A stretch of 64,000 nt of DNA. Origin: G963667675 sp964291545. Lineage in GTDB: Bacteria; Chloroflexota; Dehalococcoidia; Lucifugimonadales; UBA3495. The stretch's first letter is position 1; each line of letters opens with the position of its first letter. Positions 24,656-33,492 of the stretch are shown here, one piece after another. The stretch covers positions 124,001 through 188,000 of the forward strand of contig OZ219861.1 of the NCBI GenBank assembly GCA_964291545.2, in the 5' to 3' direction. The notes beneath the pieces are model-generated. The model was given only the letters and a program-made list of their open reading frames with translations, made no database searches and was not told the DNA's origin. A program made the position numbers and the translations under genes.

Positions 24656-24913
24656 CTAAGTATTACGAAGCTGGTTAAGCTTGGTGGCGATGCGGGACTT
24701 GCGCCTGGACGCGCTGTTCTTGTGCAATACGCCTTTGCGCACCGCCCGGTCCAGGATGCTGATGGCGCTTTGCACCGTGGACTCCGCTGCCTCAGCGTCT
24801 CCGGCTTCCACTGATGCCAGCGCCTTGTTCATTGCAGTTCTGGTGGCAGTCCTAACGCTGCCGTTGCGCTGATACCGCTTGACTGACTGGCGGCTTGCCT
24901 TCTTTGCGGGCAA
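24656..24913 (-). CDS. rpsT: 30S ribosomal protein S20
   Basis: This 85-residue, Lys/Arg/Ala-rich helical bundle binds 16S rRNA. The family pattern is clear: AKKASRQSVKRYQRN at the N-terminus, LDRAVRKGVLHKNSASRRKSR near the end. It lies 24 bases downstream of gyrB on the same strand. Confidence 0.97.
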   Translation of the reverse strand: MPAKKASRQSVKRYQRNGSVRTATRTAMNKALASVEAGDAEAAESTVQSAISILDRAVRKGVLHKNSASRRKSRIATKLNQLRNT

Positions 24914-24937
24914 ATTGTTCCTCCTGGGTCCGCTTCC

Positions 24938-27088
24938 CTATACGTCTAGATTCTTCACGCTTCTGGCGTGGGCGTGTATAAAGCTCTTACGCGGGGCTAC
25001 TTCCTCGCCCATCAACGTGGTAAAGACCTTGTCGACCTCGAACGCATCGTCGACCCTAACCAGGGGCATCTGCCGGGTCTCCGGGTTCATCGTCGTTTCC
25101 CATAGCTGCTCGGGGTTCATCTCCCCCAGGCCCTTGTACCGTTGCAGCCGGATGTTTCGCTGCCCGTTGAGTTGTTCCAGCAGGTCGTCCTTCTCCGGCT
25201 CCGAGTAAGCGTAACGGATTTTCTTGCCGACCTCAACCCGGTACAACGGCGGCTGGGCGATATACAAGTACCCCTGGTGTATCAGCTCAGGCATCCGCCG
25301 GAAGAAAAATGTCAGCATCAGGGTCCGTATGTGGGACCCGTCCACGTCGGCGTCGGTCATGATGATGATCTTGTGGTACCTGATCTTGGTCGGGTCGAAC
25401 TCTTCCCCTTCACCTGCCCCCACCGCAGCCACGATGGCCCGGATCTCTTCGTGGCCCAGGATCTTGTCCGGTTGATTCAGGACTCGTTCCACGTTCAGAA
25501 TCTTTCCCTTGAGCGGCAGGATTGCCTGAAAGCGCCGGTCCCGTCCCATCTTGGCCGAGCCGCCGGCTGATTCTCCCTCGACGATGTATAGCTCGGACTT
25601 GGACGGGTCCCTCTCGGCGCAGTCCGCCAGCTTGCCCGGCAGCGACGTGCCGTCCAGGGCGTTCTTCCGTATGACCAGTTCTCGGGCCCGCTTGGCCGCC
25701 TCCCTGGCCTTCTGCGAGGTCAGGCACCGCTCGATAATCCGCTTGCTCTCCTGAAGGTGCTCCTCCAGGTAACGGCTCAACCCCTCGCTAACCACCGAGT
25801 CCACGATGCTGCGGACTTCTGCATTCCCCAGCTTGGTCTTGGTCTGCCCCTCGAACTGCGGATCGGTCAATTTCACGCTTATGACCGCCGAGAGCCCCTC
25901 TCTCACGTCGTCTCCAATCAGGTTGGGCTGGTCGTCCTTGATGAACCCCTGCTTTCGAGCGTAGTCGTTGATCACCCTGGTCAGGGCGGAACGGAAGCCC
26001 GTGAGATGGGTCCCTCCCTCCTGGGTGTTGATGCAATTGGCAAACGAATATACCGTCTCGGTAAAGCTGTCGTTGTATTGGACGGCAACCTCAACCAACG
26101 TGTCGTCCAGGGTCTTTTCGTAGTAGAAAGGAGCAGGCTGCATCACCCGGCGGTTCCGGTTTACGTTGCGCACCAGGTTGGCTATGCCGCCGTCAAAGTA
26201 GTACGTCCGCGCCGCATCCCCGCGGCGTTGCTTCTGGTGCCACCGACTGATGAACCTGATCTCCAGGCCCCGGTTCAGGTACGCAATCTCCTTGAAGTGG
26301 GCCGTCAGCGTATCGAAGTCGTATTCAATAACCGGGAAGATCTCCGGGTCTGGCCTGAATGCGATAGTCGTCCCATGGTCGTCCGACTTGTCCCCCTTTA
26401 CCAGGTTACCCAAGGGCCGCCCTTGGGAGTACTCCTGGTAATAATGCCGTCCGTCCCGGTGCACCTCGGCCTTCAGGTGTTTGGAAAGCGCGTTGACCAC
26501 GGACCCTCCCACGCCGTGCAGCCCGCCGGTGACCTTGTATGCCCCGCCGCCGAACTTGCCGCCGGCGTGCAGGGTGGTCATCACCGTCTCCAGGGCCGTC
26601 TTGCGCGTCGTGGGATGAATGTCTACCGGGATTCCCCGGCCTTCGTCGGTGACGGTTATGAGGCCATCCTCATCGATGGTTATCTCCACCCGGTCGCAGT
26701 AGCCCGCCATGGCTTCGTCCACTGCGTTGTCCAGGATCTCGTAGATCAAATGGTGCAGCCCGCGTTGGTCGGTGCTGCCGATGTACATCCCCGGCCGAAC
26801 CCTGACCGCTTCCAGCCCTTCCAGTACTTGAATATCTTTGGCGGTGTACTCCCCCGTGGTTTCCCCCTTGCCGTTGGCCGTGGCGCCCGACTTGTTGTCC
26901 CCCTTGCCGTTAGCCGTGGCGCTCGACTTGCTGTCCGCCTTGCCATTAGCCGCGGCTTCGGCCTTGCTGTCCGCCTTACCGTTGGCCGCGGCATCGGCCT
27001 TGCCGTCTGCTGTCGTGGTCGCCGTGGTGTCGGCTGTGGGATCCGCCGTGGCTTCCTCGGAGTAGTCCAACGTTAGCTGTCGTTGCAT
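24938..27088 (-). CDS. gyrB: DNA gyrase subunit B with repetitive N-terminal extension
   Basis: GyrB is the ATPase subunit of gyrase. From about residue 85 the sequence is canonical: GLEAVRVRPGMYIG, ATP-site EILDNAVDEA, GRGIPVD, then Toprim motifs EGESAGGSA and DADVDGSHIRTL, ending with QRYKGLGEMNPEQLW. The first 80 residues are an unusual Ala/Lys/Asp/Gly-rich region containing about four 12-residue repeats (AANGKADSKAEA-like). ParE is a formal alternative, but the sequence fits GyrB better. gyrA is not in the window. Confidence 0.95.
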   Translation of the reverse strand: MQRQLTLDYSEEATADPTADTTATTTADGKADAAANGKADSKAEAAANGKADSKSSATANGKGDNKSGATANGKGETTGEYTAKDIQVLEGLEAVRVRPGMYIGSTDQRGLHHLIYEILDNAVDEAMAGYCDRVEITIDEDGLITVTDEGRGIPVDIHPTTRKTALETVMTTLHAGGKFGGGAYKVTGGLHGVGGSVVNALSKHLKAEVHRDGRHYYQEYSQGRPLGNLVKGDKSDDHGTTIAFRPDPEIFPVIEYDFDTLTAHFKEIAYLNRGLEIRFISRWHQKQRRGDAARTYYFDGGIANLVRNVNRNRRVMQPAPFYYEKTLDDTLVEVAVQYNDSFTETVYSFANCINTQEGGTHLTGFRSALTRVINDYARKQGFIKDDQPNLIGDDVREGLSAVISVKLTDPQFEGQTKTKLGNAEVRSIVDSVVSEGLSRYLEEHLQESKRIIERCLTSQKAREAAKRARELVIRKNALDGTSLPGKLADCAERDPSKSELYIVEGESAGGSAKMGRDRRFQAILPLKGKILNVERVLNQPDKILGHEEIRAIVAAVGAGEGEEFDPTKIRYHKIIIMTDADVDGSHIRTLMLTFFFRRMPELIHQGYLYIAQPPLYRVEVGKKIRYAYSEPEKDDLLEQLNGQRNIRLQRYKGLGEMNPEQLWETTMNPETRQMPLVRVDDAFEVDKVFTTLMGEEVAPRKSFIHAHARSVKNLDV

Positions 27089-27129
27089 ATCACCCTATCC
27101 CGTCCACTATCGAAATGACCCTCGGGGCC

Positions 27130-27193
27130 CGTGCCTGACCGGCACAGAGCGGAGAATAAACTCCGCTTTAAACAAATCCTATATATTATACCA
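27130..27193 (-). promoter_or_regulatory. gyrB promoter and double-hairpin leader
   Basis: On the minus strand an extended -10 (TGG then TATAAT, 27193-27185) is followed by two hairpins in the predicted leader: AGCGGAG/CTCCGCT around a 6-base loop (27148-27167) and GTGCC/GGCAC around a 5-base loop (27131-27145). gyrB is supercoiling-controlled in many bacteria; the leader could add control, but this is inferred. Confidence 0.5.
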
Positions 27194-27288
27194 GAAACGA
27201 AGCTAAATTGCCCGTCCCACCGGCAACTTATGTCTACTACCTCGGCGCTTTAGAACACCTGCCTCGCAGCCTGCCAACTCCCTGCCCT

Positions 27289-27660
27289 TTAGACGTGCTG
27301 GTCCACCAGTATCGGATTGCCGTCCGGGTCCACGACTATGAAGCTGGCCGGACCAGTCGTACTCTCATCAGCTTGGCTCTCGAACCTAACGCCTCGCGCC
27401 TTCAGGTCTTTCTGCAACTCCCGCACGTCAACAAAGGACCCTATCGGCTTCCCATGCGCATCCCATCCCGGATTGAAGGTAAGTATGTTCTTCTCGAACA
27501 TCCCGTGAAACAGCCCAATGGTGCAGTCTCCGTTTCTCACTATCAGCCAATTCTGCGATTGGTCTCCTCCTACAACTTCAAACCCAAACTTCTCGTAAAA
27601 TACCCTCGAAGCTTCCAGATCGCTGACGGCTAAACTGATTGAAAACGCTCCCAACTCCAC
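27289..27660 (-). CDS. VOC superfamily protein
   Basis: The 123-residue protein has the glyoxalase-like fold, with FSISLAVSDLEASRVFYEKFGFEV at the N-terminus, a central GLFHGMF segment, and FIVVDPDGNPILVDQHV at the C-terminus. Metal ligands are not clearly conserved: the usual first His position is Ser or Ala. It may therefore be a binding protein or a methyltransferase-like VOC rather than a glyoxalase. No operon partner is evident. Confidence 0.87.
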   Translation of the reverse strand: MELGAFSISLAVSDLEASRVFYEKFGFEVVGGDQSQNWLIVRNGDCTIGLFHGMFEKNILTFNPGWDAHGKPIGSFVDVRELQKDLKARGVRFESQADESTTGPASFIVVDPDGNPILVDQHV

Positions 27661-27789
27661 CGCGGTCCTCCTCTAACAATAACTTGTTCCTTGCGCCGCC
27701 GCCCGCCCGGCGCATTCGCCGCCAAGCTGTCGTCGCTATTTCGGGCGCACTGCCACAACGGCCGCGGGCCAGCCGGTAGTCAGTCGGGT

Positions 27790-27960
27790 TCAGGCCGTTA
27801 CCGGCACCAGCGTCCCATCGGTCATCACTATCCCGTCCTCGCATCGGCATTCCACCAGGCCTCCGCCGAACTGCTCCTGGTATTGGTGGGCGTAGAGCCC
27901 GTGCCGGGCCAAAAGCTCCTCATGGGTCCCCTGCTCCACGATGCGGCCCCGGTCTACGAC
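27790..27960 (-). other. Severed C-terminal coding segment of the ABC exporter
   Basis: In the same frame as the ABC exporter, after its TAA stop (27961-27963), the sequence encodes VVDRGRIVEQGTHEELLARH followed by about 37 further residues to a TGA at 27790-27792. This is the normal end of an ABC nucleotide-binding domain, so a single sense codon, probably Leu, has become TAA. Confidence 0.8.
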
Positions 27961-29694
27961 TTAAATCACGTCTGCCGCCACTATGGTGGACAGCCGGTGG
28001 GCAATGGCAATGGTCGTCCTGCCCTTCATCAAGGGCTCCAGGGCCGCTTGAATATACCTCTCACTTGAGATATCCAGCGCCGACGTCGCCTCGTCCAGTA
28101 TCAGTATCTTGGGTTGATGCAGAATCACGCGGGCTATTGCCAGCCGCTGTCGCTCGCCGCCCGAAAACCGGTAGCCCCGCTCTCCCACCACCGTATCGTA
28201 CCCTTCCGGCAATTCCATAACCCTGTTGTGAATGAACGCCGCCCTGGCCGCCTCCTCGATCTCTTCCTGGGTGGCTTCGGGCGCGCCGTACCGCAGATTG
28301 TCCCGGACGCTGGTATGGAACAGGAAGCTGTCCTGGGTAACGTACCCAATCAGCCTGGACAAAGAGGCAAGGTACACGTCCCGCACGTCCACCCCGTCGA
28401 TGCGCACCGAACCCTCCGTCGTATCGTACAGCCTGGAGAGCAGGTATGTAATGGAAGTCTTGCCCGCTCCGCTGGGTCCGACGAAAGCGACCAGCTGGCC
28501 CGGTGCGGCTTCGAAACTGATGCCGTCCAGCGCCCATTGCGTCCCCGGGTCCGGCCCCTCCCTGTTGGACCCTTCGACCATCTCAGAGCCGTACCTCAGC
28601 CGTACGGAATCAAAGCTGACCCTTCCGCGGGTTTCCTCGGGTTTGAGGTCTATCGCATCGGGGGAGTCGGTAATCCTGGGCGCGATGTCCAGGTACCCGA
28701 ATATCCTCTCGAAAAGCGCCAGCGAAGACTGCAACTCAACCATCACTTGCAGAAGGCTGCCGATGGGAAAGTAAAGACGGGCTTGAAGCGTGGTGAACGC
28801 CACTATGGTTCCCGCAGTGATTCCCGCCGGCCCGCCTCCCGAGATCAGGTAACCCGCCAATAGGTAGATGACCACCGGCGACCCGGAAAAGAAAATCTGC
28901 ATCACCGCCCAGAAGTATTGGCCGGTGGTCTGCTGGCGCACCGATAGATCGGAACGCCTCTGGTTTTCTTCGTTGAACCTCCGTATCTCCTGGTCCTGCC
29001 GCCCAAATATCTTCGACAACGTAATTCCCGATACCGAAAGCGTCTCTTGGGTGATGGCCGACATCTCCGCCCTGGACTCCTGGGCCTCCGCCGTCACCCG
29101 TCGGCGCCGCTGCCCGATGTATCTCGACATCACGGCAAAGAACGGCACCGTGCCTATGGCGATGAGCGTAAGCTGCCACGACAGGATAGACATGGCTACC
29201 AACGTGCTGAGAAATATGACGGCATTCGATAAGGAGTCGGAAACCGTGTTGGTGACCACTGTCTGGACGCCGCCCACGTCGTTGGCCACCCGGGACTGGA
29301 TCTCCCCGGTCCTGGTGTCCGTGAAGAAGCTCAACGGCTGCCTCTGCAGGTGACGGTACAGGCGCTCCCTCAGGTCCTGCATCACCCTTTGTCCAACCAG
29401 GTTGGTCAGGTACGTCTGCCAGACCCCCAGCAGGCCTGCAACCACGGTAATGCCCACCATCACCGCGGCCAGGACCCACAGCAGGTCGAGGTCTGGCCCT
29501 CCCCCCTCAGGAAAGAGGGCCTTGTCGAATACCTCCCGGATTAGCAGCGGGTTTACGACCCCTACCCCCGCCGTAACCAGGATCAGCAGGCCCACCAGGG
29601 CCACCACCGGCCAGTAGGGAACGAAGGCCCCGCAAATGCGGCGCACCAGCCCCTTGGTCTGTGTCTGCCCGCCTTCTCCAGCCTCTTTGTTCAC
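27961..29694 (-). CDS. ABC exporter (membrane plus ATPase fusion), cut short by an in-frame TAA
   Basis: This type IV ABC exporter half-transporter has six membrane helices (about residues 25-320), Walker A GPSGAGKTS, signature FSGGERQRLA, Walker B ILILDEATSALD and H-loop IAHRLSTIV. It stops right after AADVI, where homologues continue for 50-60 residues. The missing part is encoded intact downstream. All ATP-site motifs are retained, so the short form may still fold, but loss of the last strands and helix is unusual. Substrate unknown. It could be a recent pseudogene, a base-call error or readthrough. Confidence 0.87.
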   Translation of the reverse strand: MNKEAGEGGQTQTKGLVRRICGAFVPYWPVVALVGLLILVTAGVGVVNPLLIREVFDKALFPEGGGPDLDLLWVLAAVMVGITVVAGLLGVWQTYLTNLVGQRVMQDLRERLYRHLQRQPLSFFTDTRTGEIQSRVANDVGGVQTVVTNTVSDSLSNAVIFLSTLVAMSILSWQLTLIAIGTVPFFAVMSRYIGQRRRRVTAEAQESRAEMSAITQETLSVSGITLSKIFGRQDQEIRRFNEENQRRSDLSVRQQTTGQYFWAVMQIFFSGSPVVIYLLAGYLISGGGPAGITAGTIVAFTTLQARLYFPIGSLLQVMVELQSSLALFERIFGYLDIAPRITDSPDAIDLKPEETRGRVSFDSVRLRYGSEMVEGSNREGPDPGTQWALDGISFEAAPGQLVAFVGPSGAGKTSITYLLSRLYDTTEGSVRIDGVDVRDVYLASLSRLIGYVTQDSFLFHTSVRDNLRYGAPEATQEEIEEAARAAFIHNRVMELPEGYDTVVGERGYRFSGGERQRLAIARVILHQPKILILDEATSALDISSERYIQAALEPLMKGRTTIAIAHRLSTIVAADVI

Positions 29695-29809
29695 TTCCTT
29701 TGAAACGCCTTCGCAGGAGTTGTCTCAGTTCCGGCCGTTATTCGATTGGTCTTCGGCGGCCGGAGAGCAACGGCTCCGGACCGCGTCTCCCTTGGTCCTG
29801 GCGCCCCTC

Positions 29810-30253
29810 CTAGCCGGTTTCCAGGTCTTCAGACCCGGAGTAGTAACGCCGCCCGGTATGCAAGCTGTCCAGGGCATGCTCCATCGGCCGGAAGAGCGGC
29901 TCAGGCAGGTCGTCAAGAAGAAACCATCGCAAGTCCGACAGCCCCGACCCCGCTGTCGGCCGGGGCTCCTGGCTGCCGATATCTCCCAGAAACTCTACGT
30001 CCACGTAGTGCTTCCCGTAGGCCACGATGTTGCTGACGCACAGAAAGCTCAACTCTCCAACTACCAGCCCCAACTCCTCCAGCGCCTCCCGTCGGGCGCA
30101 CTCCTCCAACGACTCTCCCAATTCCAGGTGCCCCCCGGCCGAGGCCCACGCTCCCTCGCCATGAGACCCCTGGCGTCTGGCCAATAGCACCCGGCCGCCC
30201 CGAACGAATACCACGCCTACTCCCACTTGCGGCCGCGGCGGCGTCCCGGTCAT
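29810..30253 (-). CDS. Nudix hydrolase
   Basis: The 147-residue protein contains a complete Nudix box (GHLELGE then REALEELGL, matching GX5EX7REUXEEXGU). Its framing resembles ADP-ribose or nucleoside-diphosphate hydrolases of the MutT type. An upstream in-frame ATG exists, but the start at 30253 is preferred because the domain begins there. A TATACT box lies about ten bases upstream on the minus strand, so the message may be leaderless. Confidence 0.9.
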   Translation of the reverse strand: MTGTPPRPQVGVGVVFVRGGRVLLARRQGSHGEGAWASAGGHLELGESLEECARREALEELGLVVGELSFLCVSNIVAYGKHYVDVEFLGDIGSQEPRPTAGSGLSDLRWFLLDDLPEPLFRPMEHALDSLHTGRRYYSGSEDLETG

Positions 30254-30328
30254 GAAGCCGAGTATAGCACGGGCCCCCTCAACCAACACTGCTTCTCACT
30301 CAGGCGGATACCGGCCGCGGCTGCCTGC

Positions 30329-30337
30329 TGGTATAAT
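30329..30337 (+). promoter_or_regulatory. Extended -10 promoter of the thiolase operon
   Basis: TGGTATAAT is an extended -10 box, about 55 bases before the thiolase ATG; the -35 region is weak. Confidence 0.5.
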
Positions 30338-30391
30338 CCCAGATAATCCTTCATCAGTACCCTTGGGCATTGGCCCGTTAGAGAGGCTCAC

Positions 30392-31669
30392 ATGGCGACA
30401 GTAACCAAGAAGCGACAGTTGGGAAGACAAGTTTCGATAGTGGGCGCCGGCATGACGTCTTTTGGCGCATTCCAGGACCTCACCAGCCGGGACCTCTTCG
30501 CAACCGCCTTCCAGGACCTGCTGGACAACATGGACCAGGGCATCGACGTTGAGGACATCGAGTGCGGCTATCTGGGCAACTATTCCTCCGACCTGTTCGA
30601 GGGCCAGGGCCACACCGCTCCCCTCATGGCCGATTGGCTGGGCATGACGCCTACTCCAGTCACCCGCGTCGAAAACGCCTGCGCCAGCAGCGGCAGCGCC
30701 CTGCGCGAGGGTCTCATGGCCATCGCCTCCGGCATGTACGACATTGTGCTGGTGGGCGGCGTGGAGAAGATGACCAGCCTGCCCACAGAGGAAGTAACCG
30801 ACGTCCTGGCTACCGCCGCCGACGGGCTGTACGAGGTGCCCGCCGGCCTCACCTTTCCGGGCATCTTCGGCACGATAGCCAAGGCCCACATGGACCGCTA
30901 CGAGACCAGCCTGGACCACCTGTTGCGGGTCGCTATCAAGAACCACCGCAACGGCGCGCTCAACCCTAAGGCCCAGTTCAACGTCACCATCATGGACCTC
31001 ATGGAACGCCGCAAGGCCCGGGCCGTGGAACGGGGGCAGCCGGAACCCGGGTGGCGGGACGAGATGGACTTTCTCAACGACCCACGGGCCAATCCTTGGA
31101 TCGCCTGGCCTCTGCGGCTCTTTGATTGCGCGCCCATCAGCGATGGCGCATCCTGCGTCCTATTGGTCGCATCCGAACTGGCTTCCAGCTTCACCGAAAG
31201 GCCTGTCCATATCGCCGGCACCGGCCAGGCCTCCGGCCGCCCCCTCCACGACGCCGAGGAACTTACCTCCCTGTCTGCCGCCAAAATAGCGGCGGCCCAG
31301 GCCTACGACATGGCCGGTGTCACCCCCAAATACATCGACGTGGCCGAAGTGCACGACTGCTTCACCATGGCCGAGATCGTCGCCTCCGAGGACATAGGTT
31401 TCTTTGCCCCCGGTGAGGGCTCACGGGCTGTGGACGAGGGCCGGACTTCGCTTACCGGAGACCGCCCCATCAACACTTCGGGAGGCTTGAAGGCCAAGGG
31501 CCATCCGGTGGGAGCATCGGGAGTCGCCCAGGTCATCGAGATATTCCACCAGCTTCGTGGAGAGGCCGGACCGCGGCAGGTCCCCAACCCGGACGTTGAA
31601 TTGGGCCTCACCCACAACGTCGGCGGCACCGGGGGCACCTGCGTCGTCAACATCCTCCGCCGGGGTTAG
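30392..31669 (+). CDS. Thiolase family protein (acetyl-CoA acetyltransferase / SCP2-thiolase-like)
   Basis: The 425-residue protein keeps the thiolase nucleophile Cys97 in ENACASSG, the His motif near GGLKAKGHPVGASG and the second Cys in GGTGGTCVV. It would cleave or form 3-ketoacyl-CoA. The next gene, nine bases later, encodes a Zn-ribbon/OB partner; such pairs form complexes in which the small protein bridges thiolase and acyl-CoA partners in archaea and many bacteria. The pathway is uncertain: it may serve fatty acid, isoprenoid or side-chain degradation. Confidence 0.9.
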   Translation: MATVTKKRQLGRQVSIVGAGMTSFGAFQDLTSRDLFATAFQDLLDNMDQGIDVEDIECGYLGNYSSDLFEGQGHTAPLMADWLGMTPTPVTRVENACASSGSALREGLMAIASGMYDIVLVGGVEKMTSLPTEEVTDVLATAADGLYEVPAGLTFPGIFGTIAKAHMDRYETSLDHLLRVAIKNHRNGALNPKAQFNVTIMDLMERRKARAVERGQPEPGWRDEMDFLNDPRANPWIAWPLRLFDCAPISDGASCVLLVASELASSFTERPVHIAGTGQASGRPLHDAEELTSLSAAKIAAAQAYDMAGVTPKYIDVAEVHDCFTMAEIVASEDIGFFAPGEGSRAVDEGRTSLTGDRPINTSGGLKAKGHPVGASGVAQVIEIFHQLRGEAGPRQVPNPDVELGLTHNVGGTGGTCVVNILRRG

Positions 31670-31677
31670 GACTTATC

Positions 31678-32094
31678 ATGACCGACAGCGCCAAAGACTT
31701 CACCGGGGCCTCTTACTTCGCCTTCCTGAAAGACGAGAACAAGCTCATGGGTGTGAGGTGCCGGGCATGCGGCCGGTTGTCGGCAATGCCCCGGCCCGTT
31801 TGCACCGCGTGCCGCTCAAGGGACGTCGAATGGCATGAGTTCACCGGTAGAGGCGCCCTGGCCACGTTCACCTGCATATCCGCCGCGCCCTCATCCATGG
31901 TCCAGAGAGGCTATGGAATGAAAAACCCCTACTGCGTCGCCGTAGTAAACCTGGAAGAGGGTCCAAGGGTTAGCGCCCTCATCCTCGGCGTCGACGGCAA
32001 CAACCCCCAGGACATCAAGACGGGCATGCCCCTGGTCCTGGACACGTCAGACCTGGACCCCGAAAACCCCGGCCTCATCTTTCGCCCCGCCTGA
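31678..32094 (+). CDS. Zn-ribbon/OB-fold acyl-CoA-associated protein (DUF35 type)
   Basis: The 138-residue protein begins with a rubredoxin-like ribbon (CRACGRLSAMPRPVCTAC) and continues with an OB-fold (GRGALATFTCISAAP, NPYCVAVVNLEEG). This is the usual partner of thiolases and HMG-CoA synthase. It is translationally close to the thiolase gene. A long hairpin follows the stop. Confidence 0.92.
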   Translation: MTDSAKDFTGASYFAFLKDENKLMGVRCRACGRLSAMPRPVCTACRSRDVEWHEFTGRGALATFTCISAAPSSMVQRGYGMKNPYCVAVVNLEEGPRVSALILGVDGNNPQDIKTGMPLVLDTSDLDPENPGLIFRPA

Positions 32095-32127
32095 CCCCAA
32101 GCCCTGGCCTACCCATCCAGTAAAGCA

Positions 32128-32168
32128 GCAAAGAGGGCTGCGAGGCGACGCCTCGCAGCCCTCTTTGC
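32128..32168. terminator. Perfect 19-bp hairpin between convergent genes
   Basis: Two 19-base arms (32128-32146 and 32150-32168) are perfectly complementary around the loop GAC. The arms begin GCAAAGAGGGC, so each strand's transcript ends its stem in a T-rich CTCTTTGC. It sits between convergent genes and is a likely bidirectional terminator, although no long T-run follows. Confidence 0.7.
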
Positions 32169-32219
32169 GCTTCTCGGGCGGGTGGGCGGGAATAAACGGG
32201 TGGGTGCGGGGAGTATAAG

Positions 32220-32648
32220 CTAGTCCAGCCCCCTGGTCCCTACCCAACCGGTCTGCGACACGTCGATAACCACCCCGTCAGGCCCGCTGTACTTCACTTC
32301 CGCGTTGGACTTCCGGTGCTGGCCCATCCCGATGTTCACGGCCTGGTTCATATCGTCCCTGGGCGCTGCGGCGGCCGCTTCCATCTTCTTGGCTATTTCT
32401 TCCAGGCTCTCCACCTCGAAGCCGATGTGGTGTATGCCGTTGTAGTCCACGCCTCGCTCGGCCCCCGCCGCCTGCTCGCTCTTGAAGTCCAGGATGGCCA
32501 CGTTGATGTTGCCGTCGCTGAGGTAGCAGCCCTTGGCCGCGGGGACGTCTATCTCGGCCACTTTCCTCAATCCGAAGACCTCCTCGTAGAACTTGGCGGT
32601 CTTTTCCCAGTCCTGCGTAGCAATGGCTATGTGCTTTATCTGTGCCAT
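32220..32648 (-). CDS. VOC superfamily protein (methylmalonyl-CoA-epimerase-like)
   Basis: The 142-residue protein has IKHIAIATQDWEKTAKFYEEVFG at the N-terminus and IHHIGFEVESLEEI in the second module, with two His and a C-terminal DGVVIDVSQTGW that provide plausible metal ligands. The layout resembles methylmalonyl-CoA epimerase or lactoylglutathione lyase relatives. No CoA-mutase genes are adjacent, so the substrate is open. An Ala-rich insertion (EAAAAAPRDD) is unusual. Confidence 0.9.
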   Translation of the reverse strand: MAQIKHIAIATQDWEKTAKFYEEVFGLRKVAEIDVPAAKGCYLSDGNINVAILDFKSEQAAGAERGVDYNGIHHIGFEVESLEEIAKKMEAAAAAPRDDMNQAVNIGMGQHRKSNAEVKYSGPDGVVIDVSQTGWVGTRGLD

Positions 32649-32720
32649 ATTCTGCTCCTCCTGTCTTCGCTCCGTTCCCGGCCCGTTATGCCGGGGCCGG
32701 ACCGGAGTGTAACATGGGCG

Positions 32721-33305
32721 CTATGCGCCCGCCAAATCTTTCTTCAGGTCGGCAACCATTTGCGGCACCGGAGGCATGCCCCAGCTTGTCATGCTCAATC
32801 GCTCTTCTGTGAACCGGGGATTGGGCACGGTCTTCACGCAAATCATCACCGGCCCTGGCTGGTTCAGCACGTCCTCCGCTTGTTGGGCGAATTCCTCCAG
32901 GTCGTCGAAATCATAGGCCGCCGCGTATCCCGCGCTTCTGGCCAGGCCCGTGAACGAAATCTTGTCCTTGCCGAGGATGGGCTGTCCGCCGGTGGTGGCG
33001 TACATGCCGTTCTCCAGCACGAAGTGGTACAGGTTGCGCGGCTGCTGCTCGCCGACAGTCACCAGGGTCCCCAGATTCATCTCCAGGCTGCCGTCGCCGT
33101 CGAATACGATGACCTTGGTGTCTGGTTGCGACAATGCCAACCCAAGGGCCAGCGATGAACCCTTTCCCATCACGTCAGCGGTCAGGTCCCTCGTTTTATT
33201 GGTGCTGATGTTGGGCCAGGCTCTGGTTGCCCTTTCCTCGGGGATAACCACCGCGTCGCCCCGGTACTTCTGCACCACTTCCATCATGTCTTCTTGTGTG
33301 AACAT
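32721..33305 (-). CDS. Thiamine-diphosphate-binding subunit, decarboxylase-like (no partner subunit nearby)
   Basis: This 194-residue protein matches the pyrophosphate (PP) domain of sulfopyruvate or phosphonopyruvate decarboxylase-type enzymes. The GDGS motif is at 70-73 and the Asn of the ThDP motif at 99 (ENGMYATTGGQ). Such enzymes need a PYR domain, normally a neighbouring alpha-subunit gene or an N-terminal fusion; none is present on either side. The ATG at 33303-33305 has AAGGGG upstream. Function remains open. Confidence 0.84.
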   Translation of the reverse strand: MFTQEDMMEVVQKYRGDAVVIPEERATRAWPNISTNKTRDLTADVMGKGSSLALGLALSQPDTKVIVFDGDGSLEMNLGTLVTVGEQQPRNLYHFVLENGMYATTGGQPILGKDKISFTGLARSAGYAAAYDFDDLEEFAQQAEDVLNQPGPVMICVKTVPNPRFTEERLSMTSWGMPPVPQMVADLKKDLAGA

Positions 33306-33385
33306 TGCCTCCCCTTCAAGGCATGCGTAGGAACGTCGTTCCATAGTTTCCTGGCTGGAAGCTGCTTGCCTATAGTTATGGTTTG

Positions 33386-33411
33386 GCCGGCGCCAATTCT
33401 GAAGCGCCGGC
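33386..33411. terminator. GC-rich hairpin between gltD and the TPP gene
   Basis: GCCGGCGC (33386-33393) and GCGCCGGC (33404-33411) form a perfect 8-bp stem around a 10-base loop. No T-run follows on either strand, so its role as a terminator is uncertain. Confidence 0.35.
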
Positions 33412-33492
33412 AGGCAGACCGGTACTCTTTAAGAATACACCAAAGCGGGGATGGTAAGCTAGGTTGCGGTCAGGGAGGAGCCCGGTATTCTG

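Noticed and set aside
25757..27076. 439-codon plus-strand frame opposite gyrB
   Set aside because: It is an antisense shadow of gyrB in high-GC DNA with no domain similarity.
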